In this document: positions 6,206-14,888 of the stretch, piece by piece | Position numbering within the stretch: the stretch's first letter is position 1 | Layout: each line of letters starts with the position of its first letter | Assembly (NCBI GenBank): GCA_002409285.1 | Contig: DHUT01000005.1 | Location: 1 to 24,943 of the forward strand | Length of the DNA stretch: 24,943 bases | From: Firmicutes bacterium UBA5227 | GTDB taxonomy: Bacteria > Bacillota > Clostridia > Tissierellales > Sedimentibacteraceae | Reading direction: 5' to 3' | Made by a program: the position numbers and the translations under genes | The notes under the pieces: model-generated | Told to the model about the DNA's origin: nothing | The model's database searches: none | Seen by the model: the letters and a program-made list of their open reading frames with translations, nothing else

Positions 6206-8617
6206 ATGAAGACGTATAATCCAAGTGCCATTGAAAAGAAATGGCAGGAAATTTGGGAGAAAAACGAAACATTTAAGGCAGATGATAATTCAGACAAAAA
6301 GAAATTTTACGGGCTTGTGGAATTTCCATACCCTTCAGGAGTAGGACTGCATGTGGGTCACATTCGCGCATACACATCCCTGGAAGTAATATCAAGGAAA
6401 AGAAGACTGGAAGGATATAATGTATTATTCCCCATAGGCTGGGATGCTTTCGGCCTTCCCACAGAAAATTATGCAATACAGACAGGCATACACCCCAGAA
6501 CAGTTACCGACAAAAACATTAAGGTATTTACCCAGCAGCTTAAAAAGGCAGGCTATTCCTTTGACTGGACAAGAACAGTTGACACAACAGACCCGGAATA
6601 CTACAAGTGGACCCAGTGGATATTCGTTCAGCTATTCAAACACGGTCTGGCTTTCAAGGATAAAACATACGTTAATTTCTGCAACAGCTGCAAGGTGGTA
6701 CTTGCCAACGAGGAATCACAAAACGGTGTATGTGACCGCTGCGGAAGCGAAGTAGTACAAATGGAAAAAGATGTATGGTTCCTGAAAATAAGAGAATACG
6801 CCGACAAGCTGTTAGAGGGCTTAAATGAAGTTGATTTCTTACCCAGAATCAGACTTGAGCAGGAAAACTGGATAGGTCGTTCCTACGGCGCTGAGGTTGA
6901 CTTTAAACTCAAGGATACCTCAGATAAGCTGAGGGTATTCACAACAAGACCCGATACCTTGTACGGCGTAACATTTATGGTTATTGCACCCGAGCATCCG
7001 TTCCTGAAAAAATATGCTTCAAGAATTGAAAACCTGAATGAAATCAAAGAATACCAGGATCAGTCAAAGAAAAAGACGGAATTTGAAAGAGTACAGTTAG
7101 CTAAAAACAAAACCGGAGTTGAAATAAAAGGACTCACCGCCATAAATCCGGTTTCAGGCAAAGAAGTACCTGTATGGGTTGCAGACTATGTTATGATGGG
7201 TTACGGTACAGGAGCAATCATGGCAGTTCCGGCTCACGATTCAAGAGACTGGGAATTTGCTAAAAAGTTTAATATACCGATAATTGAAGTTATTAAGGGC
7301 GGAAACGTACAGGAAGAAGCATTTACAGACGTGGAAGACGGAATACTGGTAAATTCGGAAATATTAAACGGACTTAGAGTAAAGGAAGCCATTGACAAAA
7401 TAATCGGATTCTTAAAAGACAAAGGCTTAGGAGAACCAAAGACAAATTACAAGATGAAGGACTGGGCATTTAACAGACAAAGATACTGGGGAGAGCCTAT
7501 TCCAATAATTCACTGTCCACACTGCGGAATGGTTCCGGTACCCGAAGAAGAGCTGCCTGTTACCCTGCCTGATGTAGAAAACTACCAGCCTACGGAAACA
7601 GGAGAATCACCTCTGGCAAATATAACCGAATGGGTTAATGTAAAATGTCCTGTATGTGGCTGTGATGCAAAAAGAGAAACAGATACAATGCCCCAGTGGG
7701 CAGGTTCATCCTGGTACTTCCTGAGATACATGGATCCACACAACCATGAGGCACTGGCATCAAAAGAAAAATTAAACTACTGGGGACCCGTTGACTGGTA
7801 CAACGGAGGTATGGAGCATGTAACAAGACACCTTATATACTCCAGGTTCTGGCACAGATTCCTGTACGATATAGGAGCCGTAACCTTTAAAGAACCCTAT
7901 GCAAAGCGAACCGCACAAGGGCTGATACTCGGCTCGGACGGCGAGAAGATGTCCAAATCAAGAGGAAATGTGGTTAACCCCAACGAAATAATAGATGAAT
8001 ATGGGGCAGATACTCTGAGAACCTATATTATGTTCATCGGAGACTATGAAAAATATGCAGTATGGAATGACTCCAGCGTTAAGGGCTGCAAAAGGTTTTT
8101 AGACAGAGTCTGGAAGCTCCGGGAAATGGTAACAACCGAAGAACAATATTCAGAAAAGCATATGACTCTGATGCATAAAACAATCAAGAAAGTCAGCGAA
8201 GATTACGAAGCCATGAAGTATAACACTGCCATAGCTGCAATGATGAGCTTCGTAAACGATATAACCTCAGATAATTACATTACCAGAGGTGAGCTTAAGT
8301 CATTTGCAACATTGCTGAACCCTGTTGCACCTCATATAACCGAAGAAATATGGGAAGAAATGAATTTTGGAGGAATGTTAAACCAAGCATACTGGCCTCA
8401 ATGGGATGAAGAAAAGACAGTGGATGATGTAATTGAACTGCCCGTACAGGTAAGCGGTAAAGTAAGAGGAAAAATCCTGGTGTCTAAGGATGCAGATGTT
8501 GAAACTGCAAGAAAATTAGCAGCAGAAGATGAGGCAATAAATAAGTACCTGAATGGAAAAACAACTGTTAAGGAAATATATGTACCCGGTAAAATTTTCA
8601 ATATTGTTGTCAGATAG
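6206..8617 (+). CDS. leuS: Leucyl-tRNA synthetase
   Basis: An 803-residue class Ia LeuRS that charges tRNA-Leu in the cytosol. Catalytic motifs are HVGH at 49-52 (HIGH) and KMSKS at 581-585. The CP1 editing domain shows TTRPDTLYGVTFM and GYGTGAIMAVPAHDSRD. Two Cys4 zinc sites are visible: C159/C162/C176/C179, and C437/C440/C481/C484. The C-terminus (QVSGKVRGKI, then the short tail) belongs to the tRNA-binding domain. Length is normal for bacterial LeuRS of about 800-870. The frame is open from 6167, but TAGGAGG about 7 bases before the ATG at 6206 and the typical MKTYNPSAIEKKWQ N-terminus fix the start. It is controlled by the T-box leader. There is no clear terminator directly after the stop; the next one is the riboswitch terminator at 8744. 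Confidence 0.98.
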   Translation: MKTYNPSAIEKKWQEIWEKNETFKADDNSDKKKFYGLVEFPYPSGVGLHVGHIRAYTSLEVISRKRRLEGYNVLFPIGWDAFGLPTENYAIQTGIHPRTVTDKNIKVFTQQLKKAGYSFDWTRTVDTTDPEYYKWTQWIFVQLFKHGLAFKDKTYVNFCNSCKVVLANEESQNGVCDRCGSEVVQMEKDVWFLKIREYADKLLEGLNEVDFLPRIRLEQENWIGRSYGAEVDFKLKDTSDKLRVFTTRPDTLYGVTFMVIAPEHPFLKKYASRIENLNEIKEYQDQSKKKTEFERVQLAKNKTGVEIKGLTAINPVSGKEVPVWVADYVMMGYGTGAIMAVPAHDSRDWEFAKKFNIPIIEVIKGGNVQEEAFTDVEDGILVNSEILNGLRVKEAIDKIIGFLKDKGLGEPKTNYKMKDWAFNRQRYWGEPIPIIHCPHCGMVPVPEEELPVTLPDVENYQPTETGESPLANITEWVNVKCPVCGCDAKRETDTMPQWAGSSWYFLRYMDPHNHEALASKEKLNYWGPVDWYNGGMEHVTRHLIYSRFWHRFLYDIGAVTFKEPYAKRTAQGLILGSDGEKMSKSRGNVVNPNEIIDEYGADTLRTYIMFIGDYEKYAVWNDSSVKGCKRFLDRVWKLREMVTTEEQYSEKHMTLMHKTIKKVSEDYEAMKYNTAIAAMMSFVNDITSDNYITRGELKSFATLLNPVAPHITEEIWEEMNFGGMLNQAYWPQWDEEKTVDDVIELPVQVSGKVRGKILVSKDADVETARKLAAEDEAINKYLNGKTTVKEIYVPGKIFNIVVR

Positions 8618-8634
8618 AGACAAAAAAGAGGAAG

Positions 8635-8663
8635 TTGACTATTGTTTACAGATACTGTATATT
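8635..8663 (+). promoter_or_regulatory. Promoter of the c-di-GMP riboswitch
   Basis: TTGACT (8635-8640), 17 bp and TATATT (8658-8663). Predicted initiation near 8670 coincides with the first bases of the aptamer, which supports both calls. Confidence 0.8.
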
Positions 8664-8670
8664 TATATAT

Positions 8671-8748
8671 AAGATGGCATACTTTTCTAAAGAAAAGGAC
8701 GCAAAGCATGAAGTCTAAGGGATGAAAATCCTATGATGGTTCGGCCGC
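8671..8748 (+). ncRNA. Cyclic di-GMP-I (GEMM-I) riboswitch aptamer
   Basis: The sequence follows the GEMM-I pattern. A GGCATAC at 8676-8682 stands for the usual GGCAAAC. A hairpin CTTTTC-TAAA-GAAAAG (8682-8697) has TAAA in place of the normal GNRA tetraloop. The near-invariant GACGCAAAGC is at 8698-8707. A second hairpin is built from GAA/TTC (8710-8712, 8740-8742) and AGG/CCT. It carries a tetraloop-receptor-like internal loop, TCTAAG (8714-8719) and TATGA (8732-8736), close to the canonical CCUAAG/UAUGG. P1 would be TGGC (8675-8678) with GCCG (8744-8747). Because GCCG is also the 5' end of the following terminator, ligand binding should prevent termination (ON switch). The odd tetraloop and short P1 are cautions. 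Ligand identity (c-di-GMP rather than a variant) is inferred from the consensus. Confidence 0.82.
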
Positions 8749-8773
8749 TAAGAAATAGCGGCTATTTTTTTTT
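8744..8773 (+). terminator. Riboswitch-controlled intrinsic terminator
   Basis: GCCGCTA (8744-8750), a 5-base loop and TAGCGGC (8756-8762), then TA and nine T's. The 5' arm overlaps the 3' side of the aptamer's closing helix, so terminator and folded aptamer are mutually exclusive. It also serves as the terminator for leuS read-through. Confidence 0.9.
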
Positions 8774-8807
8774 ATTTTTAAAAAATATTTTTAAAATCTA
8801 AAACTTT

Positions 8808-8866
8808 TTGACATGACTCAGACGTCTACATATATATGTACATATATAATATATATATATATATAT
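8808..8866 (+). promoter_or_regulatory. Proximal promoter of the HTH-TPR gene, with palindromes and (AT)9 run
   Basis: TTGACA (8808-8813), 17 bp and TATATA (8831-8836). The spacer contains the palindrome AGACGTCT (8820-8827). The -10 is the start of a perfect 18-bp palindrome, TATATATGTACATATATA (8831-8848). An uninterrupted (AT)9 tract follows at 8849-8866 in the leader. So the regulator can be transcribed from here as well as from the riboswitch promoter. The palindromes are candidate autoregulatory sites, and the AT run could vary in length by slippage. Confidence 0.65.
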
Positions 8867-8901
8867 GGTGCAAACAACTATCAGCAATTAAGAGGATTAA
8901 T

Positions 8902-9831
8902 ATGGGACACATAGGCAGGACAATCGAAAAATACAGACAAGCTCTAAGTATTAGCCGAAAAGAGCTGGCAGAAGATATTTGTTCGGAAAAGCATATTTAC
9001 CTGATTGAAAAAGGGGAACGCTCACCTTCAGCCAATATATTAAAGCAGTTAAGCGAAAAACTTGGAGTTAATTTATTTGAATTTTATCAGTATATTGACT
9101 GTGAAAACCCTATTGAGGTCAGAGATAAAATCAAAGACTTTTATATGTACAGAGCAAACCTCGATTTTATTACATTGATGAAGGTTTCGGTTGAGGCCTA
9201 TGATATGTGGGACTTCAGGAACAAACCCTATAGCTTTGAGATCAGGTTAAATGACCTGTACTATATGGCTTTTGAAGATAATAGGTATGAGGAAACGAAG
9301 GTTAAATTAAAAAAGCTCCTTAAAGAAGCAGAAATATGGAAATATTCAGAAATGTTTTTAGTTAATGTTCATACCCTTATGACTACACTCTGCCTGATTA
9401 CCCAGGATTTCACCGAAGCTAAAAACTCTGCTCTGAAGGCATTGAAGATCTTTCAGAGACAGTTCGATGTAGAAAAAAATCTGCCTTTATCTACAACAAT
9501 GATTGTAAATCTGATGGGTGCATACTATGTAAACGGCGAATATGACGTTGTTATTGACATAGGCAATAAATTTCTAAAGATAAAGCAGGCATTTAATTCC
9601 TACGACAGAATTCACTACATATATTTTTTCATGTCCTTTGCCTGTTACACTAAAAATATGCGTGAAGAAGCTTATATATTTTTAAAAAAAGCAATTTATA
9701 TACTCATGATGGACTTCAGACCCACTGATGTTACGTATGTTGCGATGATAGGCGAATTAGAGGAAATGTTAGAAGACCTGGACAAGGATTCAGAGCTGAT
9801 ACGTGAATTCAGAAAAAAATACAAAATATAA
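8902..9831 (+). CDS. HTH-TPR transcriptional regulator (RRNPP-like)
   Basis: A 309-residue cytosolic regulator. Residues about 5-60 are an XRE helix-turn-helix: IGRTIEKYRQ, SRKELAEDICSEKHIYLIEKGERSP, LSEKLGVNLFEF. The remaining 240 or so residues are helical with TPR-like repeats (ALKALKIFQRQF, LMGAYYVNGEYDVVIDIGNKFL, MREEAYIFLKKAIYIL). This architecture and size match RRNPP regulators (Rgg, PlcR, PrgX), which respond to short peptides. No cognate peptide gene is certain here, and peptide sensing is inference. An upstream in-frame start at 8836 falls on the -10 and lacks a ribosome binding site; AAGAGGA 5-6 bases before the ATG at 8902 supports the chosen start. It lies between a c-di-GMP-type riboswitch and a surface adhesin gene on the same strand, suggesting control of that gene. 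Confidence 0.88.
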   Translation: MGHIGRTIEKYRQALSISRKELAEDICSEKHIYLIEKGERSPSANILKQLSEKLGVNLFEFYQYIDCENPIEVRDKIKDFYMYRANLDFITLMKVSVEAYDMWDFRNKPYSFEIRLNDLYYMAFEDNRYEETKVKLKKLLKEAEIWKYSEMFLVNVHTLMTTLCLITQDFTEAKNSALKALKIFQRQFDVEKNLPLSTTMIVNLMGAYYVNGEYDVVIDIGNKFLKIKQAFNSYDRIHYIYFFMSFACYTKNMREEAYIFLKKAIYILMMDFRPTDVTYVAMIGELEEMLEDLDKDSELIREFRKKYKI

Positions 9832-10208
9832 ACAGTACAAGCCCTTTGCGCTACTGCAAGAAAGTGTGCATGGTAACGGATCTGCTATTAGAAAAGTTTT
9901 CGTTAAAAAATGTTTATTTCTCATAGAATTATTGACTTTATTTTTTAAAGTAACAATTGTTCTATATAATAGTCTGCATATATGTGTTAGCATTGCAATA
10001 TATATAGTCTGTTGAATGTTAAAATTAATACTATATAAAACAATATATTATTTAAAAAAAATTATTAAAAAATGTTTAAACAAAATAACTAAGGGTATAT
10101 TTTACTTTGCACTGATGAAAAGTTTCCTGATTAGTGCAATAATATCTGATTTTGTTATTTAACAGCGTATGCTTTTAAATAAAATAATTATTCGAGAGGA
10201 GGAAAGAA
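9832..10208 (+). promoter_or_regulatory. Intergenic region: adhesin promoter and long leader
   Basis: This 377-bp AT-rich gap holds a consensus TATAAT at 9965-9970 with a poor -35, where an activator might be needed. The palindrome AACAATTGTT (9952-9961) lies just upstream of the -10. ATAGTCTG is repeated at 9969-9976 and 10004-10011. The leader of about 230 nt contains a 10-bp stem (one G-U pair): TTGCACTGAT at 10107-10116 with ATTAGTGCAA at 10130-10139. No T run follows, so it is not a terminator. I could not match the leader to a known riboswitch, including c-di-GMP-II. GAGAGGAGGAAAG at 10194-10206 is the adhesin ribosome binding site. A 48-codon frame at 10016-10162 has no ribosome binding site. 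Confidence 0.55.
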
Positions 10209-13200
10209 ATGGAGAAAAGAAAAAGAGCAAAAGGAATAAGTATGATTCTCATGCTTATGATGGTCCTTCAGTTGATGATGCCGGTGAATCTTGCTTATGG
10301 AGATACAGTTCCGTTAGAAGATACAGTTATATCAGATGACACAAAGATAGAGGAGGTTTATGCTGAAATAGCAACGAAAGCAGCGATACAAGGATTTGGT
10401 GAGGAAGAACTTGACGATGAACAATTCGGTGATGAGAGAGTTGATGAAGCTTTGGTAGAAGTTCTGATTAATGGTCAAGGTCCTGGGACTGACGGAAAGT
10501 TTTCAGATATTCCAGCGGATGCTAATATCAGCATAGGATTCAAATTCAACTTTAAGGCTCTTGATGAAGAGGAAGAAGGTGAAGAAGGTTATGAATATAA
10601 TGCAGGAAACTATTTTGAATTTAAGTTGCCAGAGAAAATTCAGATAAATAACATACCTTCAGAAGGTTATCTGCTTAATGATGAAAATGGAGTTCCTTAT
10701 GTAAAAGTAACTATTGTAGGAGATACTATAAGGTTGACATTTGTTAAAAAGGTTCCTAATGCTAACTTATTTGTGGAATTTAAGCTTGAAGGAAAATTTG
10801 TCGATATTGATGAAGAAGACGGAGACACTATAATAATTAATATTGGATTCGGTGCAGATGAAATTGAAATAGGAGTAACCCCACCTATTACTGAGCCGGT
10901 TTCGATAGATGTAGAAAAGACTTCTGAGCTGGATTTGGAAAACAAAAGAATTATATGGACTGTTACAGTGACACCTGAAGAAGGAAAGGAAGCAAAAGAT
11001 GTGGTTGTTACGGATTATTTCAATAATAGTAATAACCAGGTATTTGTTGAGGATAGTTTTAAAGTAACAAATTCAAATGGTGATGTTACAAGCGGTACGC
11101 TCGAGGTTAACAATAATAATTTTGTTTATAAATTTAAAGAACCGATAAGCGAGGAGCATACAATTACCTATGAAACAGATGTCTCAGGCTCATTGTTTAG
11201 CGAGAACGATACAACAAAATTTATTTCATATAAAAATGTAGTTGAAGCAAAAACTAATGACTTTGATCCAGTAATAAAAACGAGCGAACAAACTATCAAC
11301 TGGATTTCAAAGTCAGGGGCAGAACAGACCGGGGAACACTCAGGTAAAATTAAGTGGACTGTAACTATAAAAAATGAAGGCGGTCTGCTGACAGGTAAAA
11401 ATGGACTGCAAATTATTGATACAATAACAGGAAATCATGAATTTGATTCTATTTCACCGGTGCAAATTAAATTTGATACAGGTAAATATATTGATGATGT
11501 AGAAAAAGGTGAAGGTAATGAAAAAGGCAAATATAATATATCTGATAGCACTCTGATTTATACTTTCAGTGATACTGATATTTCAGAAGACTTTAAAACA
11601 ACAACTCTTACGTACTATACCAAACTAAAAGAAGGCGGAGATAATAATAACAAAGAAATATACAGAAACAGCGCAAAGCTTCTTATACCGGGAGAAACAA
11701 GTGAATCAAGTGGTCCATCGGATGGGGTAAGTGTTGGTATAAAAGACGGTATTATTGAAAAAAGTGTAAGTGGTTCACACTCATATGAAAAGGGACTGAT
11801 AATTGACTGGACTGTTTATCTGAATAAAAATAACCAAGGCGGTATATCAAATGTTAAATTTGTTGATATTATCCCTAACGGTCTAAAGTATGTTGAAAAT
11901 TCATTTACGTATGGTGGTGTAAAATCCGAAGATGAAGATATAGTGATAAAAGAAAATGAAGATGGAACAACTACACTAACTTATGAAGTTAGTGGAGAAA
12001 TAAGCGGACTGAAAAAAATAACCTATCAAACAAAAGTCAAAGAAGATTTCTTGGATTTAATAACTAATGGTAGTGTTAATTTTAAAAACAATGCAAGTGT
12101 TACCGGGGTCGGAATAAATGGAAACCAGGGAGATACTGCGACAACATCGGTATTAAATACGGTTATAACTAAAGAAGTTGATTTAAAAAATGACTATAAT
12201 TATGATACGCGTGAAATTGGATGGAAGATTACTGTCAATCCAAACGAACTTCCATTAAAGGATGTTAGTATTACTGATATTATACCTGAAGGAATGGAGT
12301 TCTTGAGAGATACGTTTTTATTCGATGGTATTGCTTTAAAAGAAGAAGATGAATCAAAGCTTATTGAAGGAACAGCAAATGAAGGGAAGAATAATACATT
12401 TACTTTCACTATTGGGGATACATCTGAAGTCCATACAATTACTTTCAAAACAAGGGCTACAGAAGAATTTCTTGCTAAACAGGAAAATCTTAATAAAGCT
12501 GGCGGAATAACATTCAAAAACGAAGCACAACTTTTTGTTTCAGAAGAATATAAGGCAAATGCAATTGCGCCTAAAACAATAAATAATGATATTGTCCGTA
12601 AAGAAGGAGTAAGAACTGGTTTTGATTTGGTGAAATGGTATGTTCCGATTAATCTGAACAAAATAAATTTAGGTTCAATTGAGTTGTCTGATACTTTGCA
12701 ACCTGAGCTTTCACTTGATATTGATTCGGTGAAGCTATATGCGCTTAATGTTGGTGAGGACGGAAAGTATAAAGATGGCAGTGAGTATAGATATGTATTG
12801 CCAAAAAATAATTTAGCTTCCGACAATAGCAAGTATGGGATAGGCTATGAAAACAACGTATTTACGTTTGATTTTATAGAACCAATAGGAAAAGAAGCGT
12901 ATGTTTTAGAGTTTATAACATTTATTGATGCAACTAAGCCGGTTACAATTAAAAATGAAATCAACCTCAATGGTATTTCAGTTGCTAATAATCCAAGTTA
13001 TGATTTGGGAACAATAAATGTTGATTATTGGGAAGGAGCTGCAGGCTCAACTCCAGCTACGCTTACTATCCATAAAGTTGATGGAAATAATGACAACATG
13101 ATGTTGGAAGGAGCTGAATTTGAACTTAGAAATTCAAAAGGTAAAAAATTTCAAGGAGTTCCAAATGAAAATGGATCATATATTTTTGAAAACCTCAACC

Positions 13201-14861
13201 TTAGCAAATATTACATTAAAGAAATTAAAGCACCTGAAGGTTATTTGAAATATGACCACAATGCATTAGGTGAAAATCCTCTGGGGATTCCGGTTTCTGT
13301 AAATCATTCGGAAGGTATTGATTATTACTTTAAAAATAAAAAAGCTGAAGCTGATATCACTCTGATAAAGAAAAGTGATTCAGGATTGCCACTGTCCGGA
13401 GCAGGATTTACGCTATATGATTCAAAAGGTGAAACTGTAGTAGGGGAACGGGAACCTGTAACAAGTGATGCTGATGGTAAAATTACATTTGAAGGAATTC
13501 CTAAGGGTGATTATATCATCAGAGAAACTATAACTCCTACTGGGTATAAACCGTTAACAGAAGATATAAAAGTATCTGTGGAAATAAATTCAGACGGAAC
13601 TGAAATGGTAGTGGAGATTAATGGTAAACAAGAAAATGGCGAATATGTAGTCACTAATGAATTGATTGATGAAGTGATTATTATAAAAGTCGATTCTTCA
13701 AGAACGGGTGTACCTGGTGCGGAATTTGGAATTTACAATAAAGCTGATGGCTCTGAGATAAAGAAGACAACTTCTGTTCAGAATGGAACAGTTTTGTTTG
13801 AAGGTATGACCAAGGGAGATTATGTAATCAAAGAAATTAAAGCACCTGGCGGATACTTAAAATCAAATGATGAAGTATTTGTAAAAGTGGATTATAGTGA
13901 AAACGGTGAAGAGCTGGTTATAACTTACAGCAATAATGACAAAGATTACACAAATGAGGCTCCTGAGTTTGTTAATAAATCAATAGACATTAGCCTTGAT
14001 AAAACAGACAATAGAAATAACACTCTTAAGGGCGCAGAATTTACGCTCTATAATGAAATAGGTAAAATTGTTGGTACTGAAACTTCAAATGCTGATGGCA
14101 AGGTAGTGTTCAAGGCAGTTCCTGCCGGAACATACATTATCAAGGAGACCAAAGCTCCTTCCGGTTACAGAAATTATGACGGTGAAATTAAGGCAGTTGT
14201 GGAAGCAGACGGAAAAGTAACGCTTACTGTGGATGGCACTGATTTTGACGGGACTGTAGTCAATACGAAGAGACCTACCGGCGGTGGTGAAGATCCGGAT
14301 AAACCCAATAAACCTGATAAGCCTACAAAGCCAGAGGAACCGACAAAGCCTGAAGAACCAACACCGGGCGAACCGACGAAACCCAGTGAACCTGAGACTC
14401 CGGCAAATGGAAGTATTTTAATCAATAAGGTAGACGAGAAGTCCATGGCTCTTCCGGGAGCGGAATTCACACTGTATGATGAGAATAATAATATAGTTGG
14501 AATATCCGTATCTGATAAAGACGGAAAGGTTATGTTTGAGAACCTTAAGGATGGGAAATACACCATAAAAGAAACAAAGGCACCGGATGGATATGCTCTT
14601 GTGGATACTGCACTGGAAGTGAATGTTGCAGACGGAAATTCACAAAGCTATAAATTCAGAAATGTACCGGAATCACTTCTGATACAGGATCCTGACGTAC
14701 CAAAGGGATGGGAATTCATAGGTGAACCTGATGTACCGAAAGGAACAGCTACATTACCTGATACAGGCAGTCCTCTTAACACATGGATGCTTGGATTAAT
14801 CGGATTGTCACTGGTACTGGCAGGTGTGATTTTAAACAAAAAGAGAAACTATATAGGTTAA
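10209..14861 (+). CDS. LPXTG-anchored multidomain adhesin with SpaA/Cna-B domains
   Basis: A 1550-residue cell-wall surface protein. Residues 1-31 are a signal peptide: basic start, hydrophobic Met/Leu core, LAYG end. About 65-230 is an N-terminal adhesin-like beta domain (INGQGPGTDGKFSDIPADAN...). From about 233 to 945 come five related modules starting near 233, 358, 514, 650 and 793; most carry an (I/L)xWTVxxx motif and a DxIPxGxxF-type segment, like Cna/SdrD-type Ig-fold adhesin modules. Five SpaA/Cna-B domains begin near 950, 1048, 1154, 1258 and 1402, each with a Lys near the start (TIHKVD, LIKKSD, IIKVDS, LDKTD, INKVDE) and a Y-I-(K/R)-E-T/I strand whose Glu could complete a Lys-Asn/Asp isopeptide bond. 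A Pro-rich spacer (about 1358-1399) precedes the fifth. LPDTG at 1516-1520, a hydrophobic helix and KKRNYIG form the sorting signal. The sortase gene follows at once. I see no obvious pilin motif, so a monomeric adhesin is more likely than a pilus shaft. The ligand is unknown. Confidence 0.93.
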   Translation: MEKRKRAKGISMILMLMMVLQLMMPVNLAYGDTVPLEDTVISDDTKIEEVYAEIATKAAIQGFGEEELDDEQFGDERVDEALVEVLINGQGPGTDGKFSDIPADANISIGFKFNFKALDEEEEGEEGYEYNAGNYFEFKLPEKIQINNIPSEGYLLNDENGVPYVKVTIVGDTIRLTFVKKVPNANLFVEFKLEGKFVDIDEEDGDTIIINIGFGADEIEIGVTPPITEPVSIDVEKTSELDLENKRIIWTVTVTPEEGKEAKDVVVTDYFNNSNNQVFVEDSFKVTNSNGDVTSGTLEVNNNNFVYKFKEPISEEHTITYETDVSGSLFSENDTTKFISYKNVVEAKTNDFDPVIKTSEQTINWISKSGAEQTGEHSGKIKWTVTIKNEGGLLTGKNGLQIIDTITGNHEFDSISPVQIKFDTGKYIDDVEKGEGNEKGKYNISDSTLIYTFSDTDISEDFKTTTLTYYTKLKEGGDNNNKEIYRNSAKLLIPGETSESSGPSDGVSVGIKDGIIEKSVSGSHSYEKGLIIDWTVYLNKNNQGGISNVKFVDIIPNGLKYVENSFTYGGVKSEDEDIVIKENEDGTTTLTYEVSGEISGLKKITYQTKVKEDFLDLITNGSVNFKNNASVTGVGINGNQGDTATTSVLNTVITKEVDLKNDYNYDTREIGWKITVNPNELPLKDVSITDIIPEGMEFLRDTFLFDGIALKEEDESKLIEGTANEGKNNTFTFTIGDTSEVHTITFKTRATEEFLAKQENLNKAGGITFKNEAQLFVSEEYKANAIAPKTINNDIVRKEGVRTGFDLVKWYVPINLNKINLGSIELSDTLQPELSLDIDSVKLYALNVGEDGKYKDGSEYRYVLPKNNLASDNSKYGIGYENNVFTFDFIEPIGKEAYVLEFITFIDATKPVTIKNEINLNGISVANNPSYDLGTINVDYWEGAAGSTPATLTIHKVDGNNDNMMLEGAEFELRNSKGKKFQGVPNENGSYIFENLNLSKYYIKEIKAPEGYLKYDHNALGENPLGIPVSVNHSEGIDYYFKNKKAEADITLIKKSDSGLPLSGAGFTLYDSKGETVVGEREPVTSDADGKITFEGIPKGDYIIRETITPTGYKPLTEDIKVSVEINSDGTEMVVEINGKQENGEYVVTNELIDEVIIIKVDSSRTGVPGAEFGIYNKADGSEIKKTTSVQNGTVLFEGMTKGDYVIKEIKAPGGYLKSNDEVFVKVDYSENGEELVITYSNNDKDYTNEAPEFVNKSIDISLDKTDNRNNTLKGAEFTLYNEIGKIVGTETSNADGKVVFKAVPAGTYIIKETKAPSGYRNYDGEIKAVVEADGKVTLTVDGTDFDGTVVNTKRPTGGGEDPDKPNKPDKPTKPEEPTKPEEPTPGEPTKPSEPETPANGSILINKVDEKSMALPGAEFTLYDENNNIVGISVSDKDGKVMFENLKDGKYTIKETKAPDGYALVDTALEVNVADGNSQSYKFRNVPESLLIQDPDVPKGWEFIGEPDVPKGTATLPDTGSPLNTWMLGLIGLSLVLAGVILNKKRNYIG

Positions 14862-14867
14862 ATTGAT

Positions 14868-14888
14868 GAGAGGAGCTGTGCTCCTCTC
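14868..14888 (+). promoter_or_regulatory. Strong hairpin between adhesin and sortase genes
   Basis: GAGAGGAGC (14868-14876), a TGT loop and GCTCCTCTC (14880-14888) make a perfect 9-bp stem, followed only by AAATTTT. It starts 6 bases after the adhesin stop and 19 bases before the sortase start. It could be a leaky terminator or an mRNA-processing and stability element that sets the adhesin:sortase ratio. Confidence 0.7.

Noticed and set aside
9803..10015. 70-codon GTG-initiated frame overlapping the end of the HTH-TPR gene
   Set aside because: It has no ribosome binding site, begins inside the regulator gene, and crosses the adhesin promoter. It looks like chance in AT-rich DNA.
12200..12832. 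210-codon open frame on the minus strand inside the adhesin gene
   Set aside because: It is antisense to a clearly coding repeat protein, is Ser/Leu-rich as expected of a mirror frame, and has no ribosome binding site or recognisable domain.
10209..14861. Calling the surface protein a pilus backbone subunit
   Set aside because: It is very large, has one LPDTG signal, and I see no clear YPKN-type pilin motif or second pilin gene. A single anchored adhesin is the safer reading.
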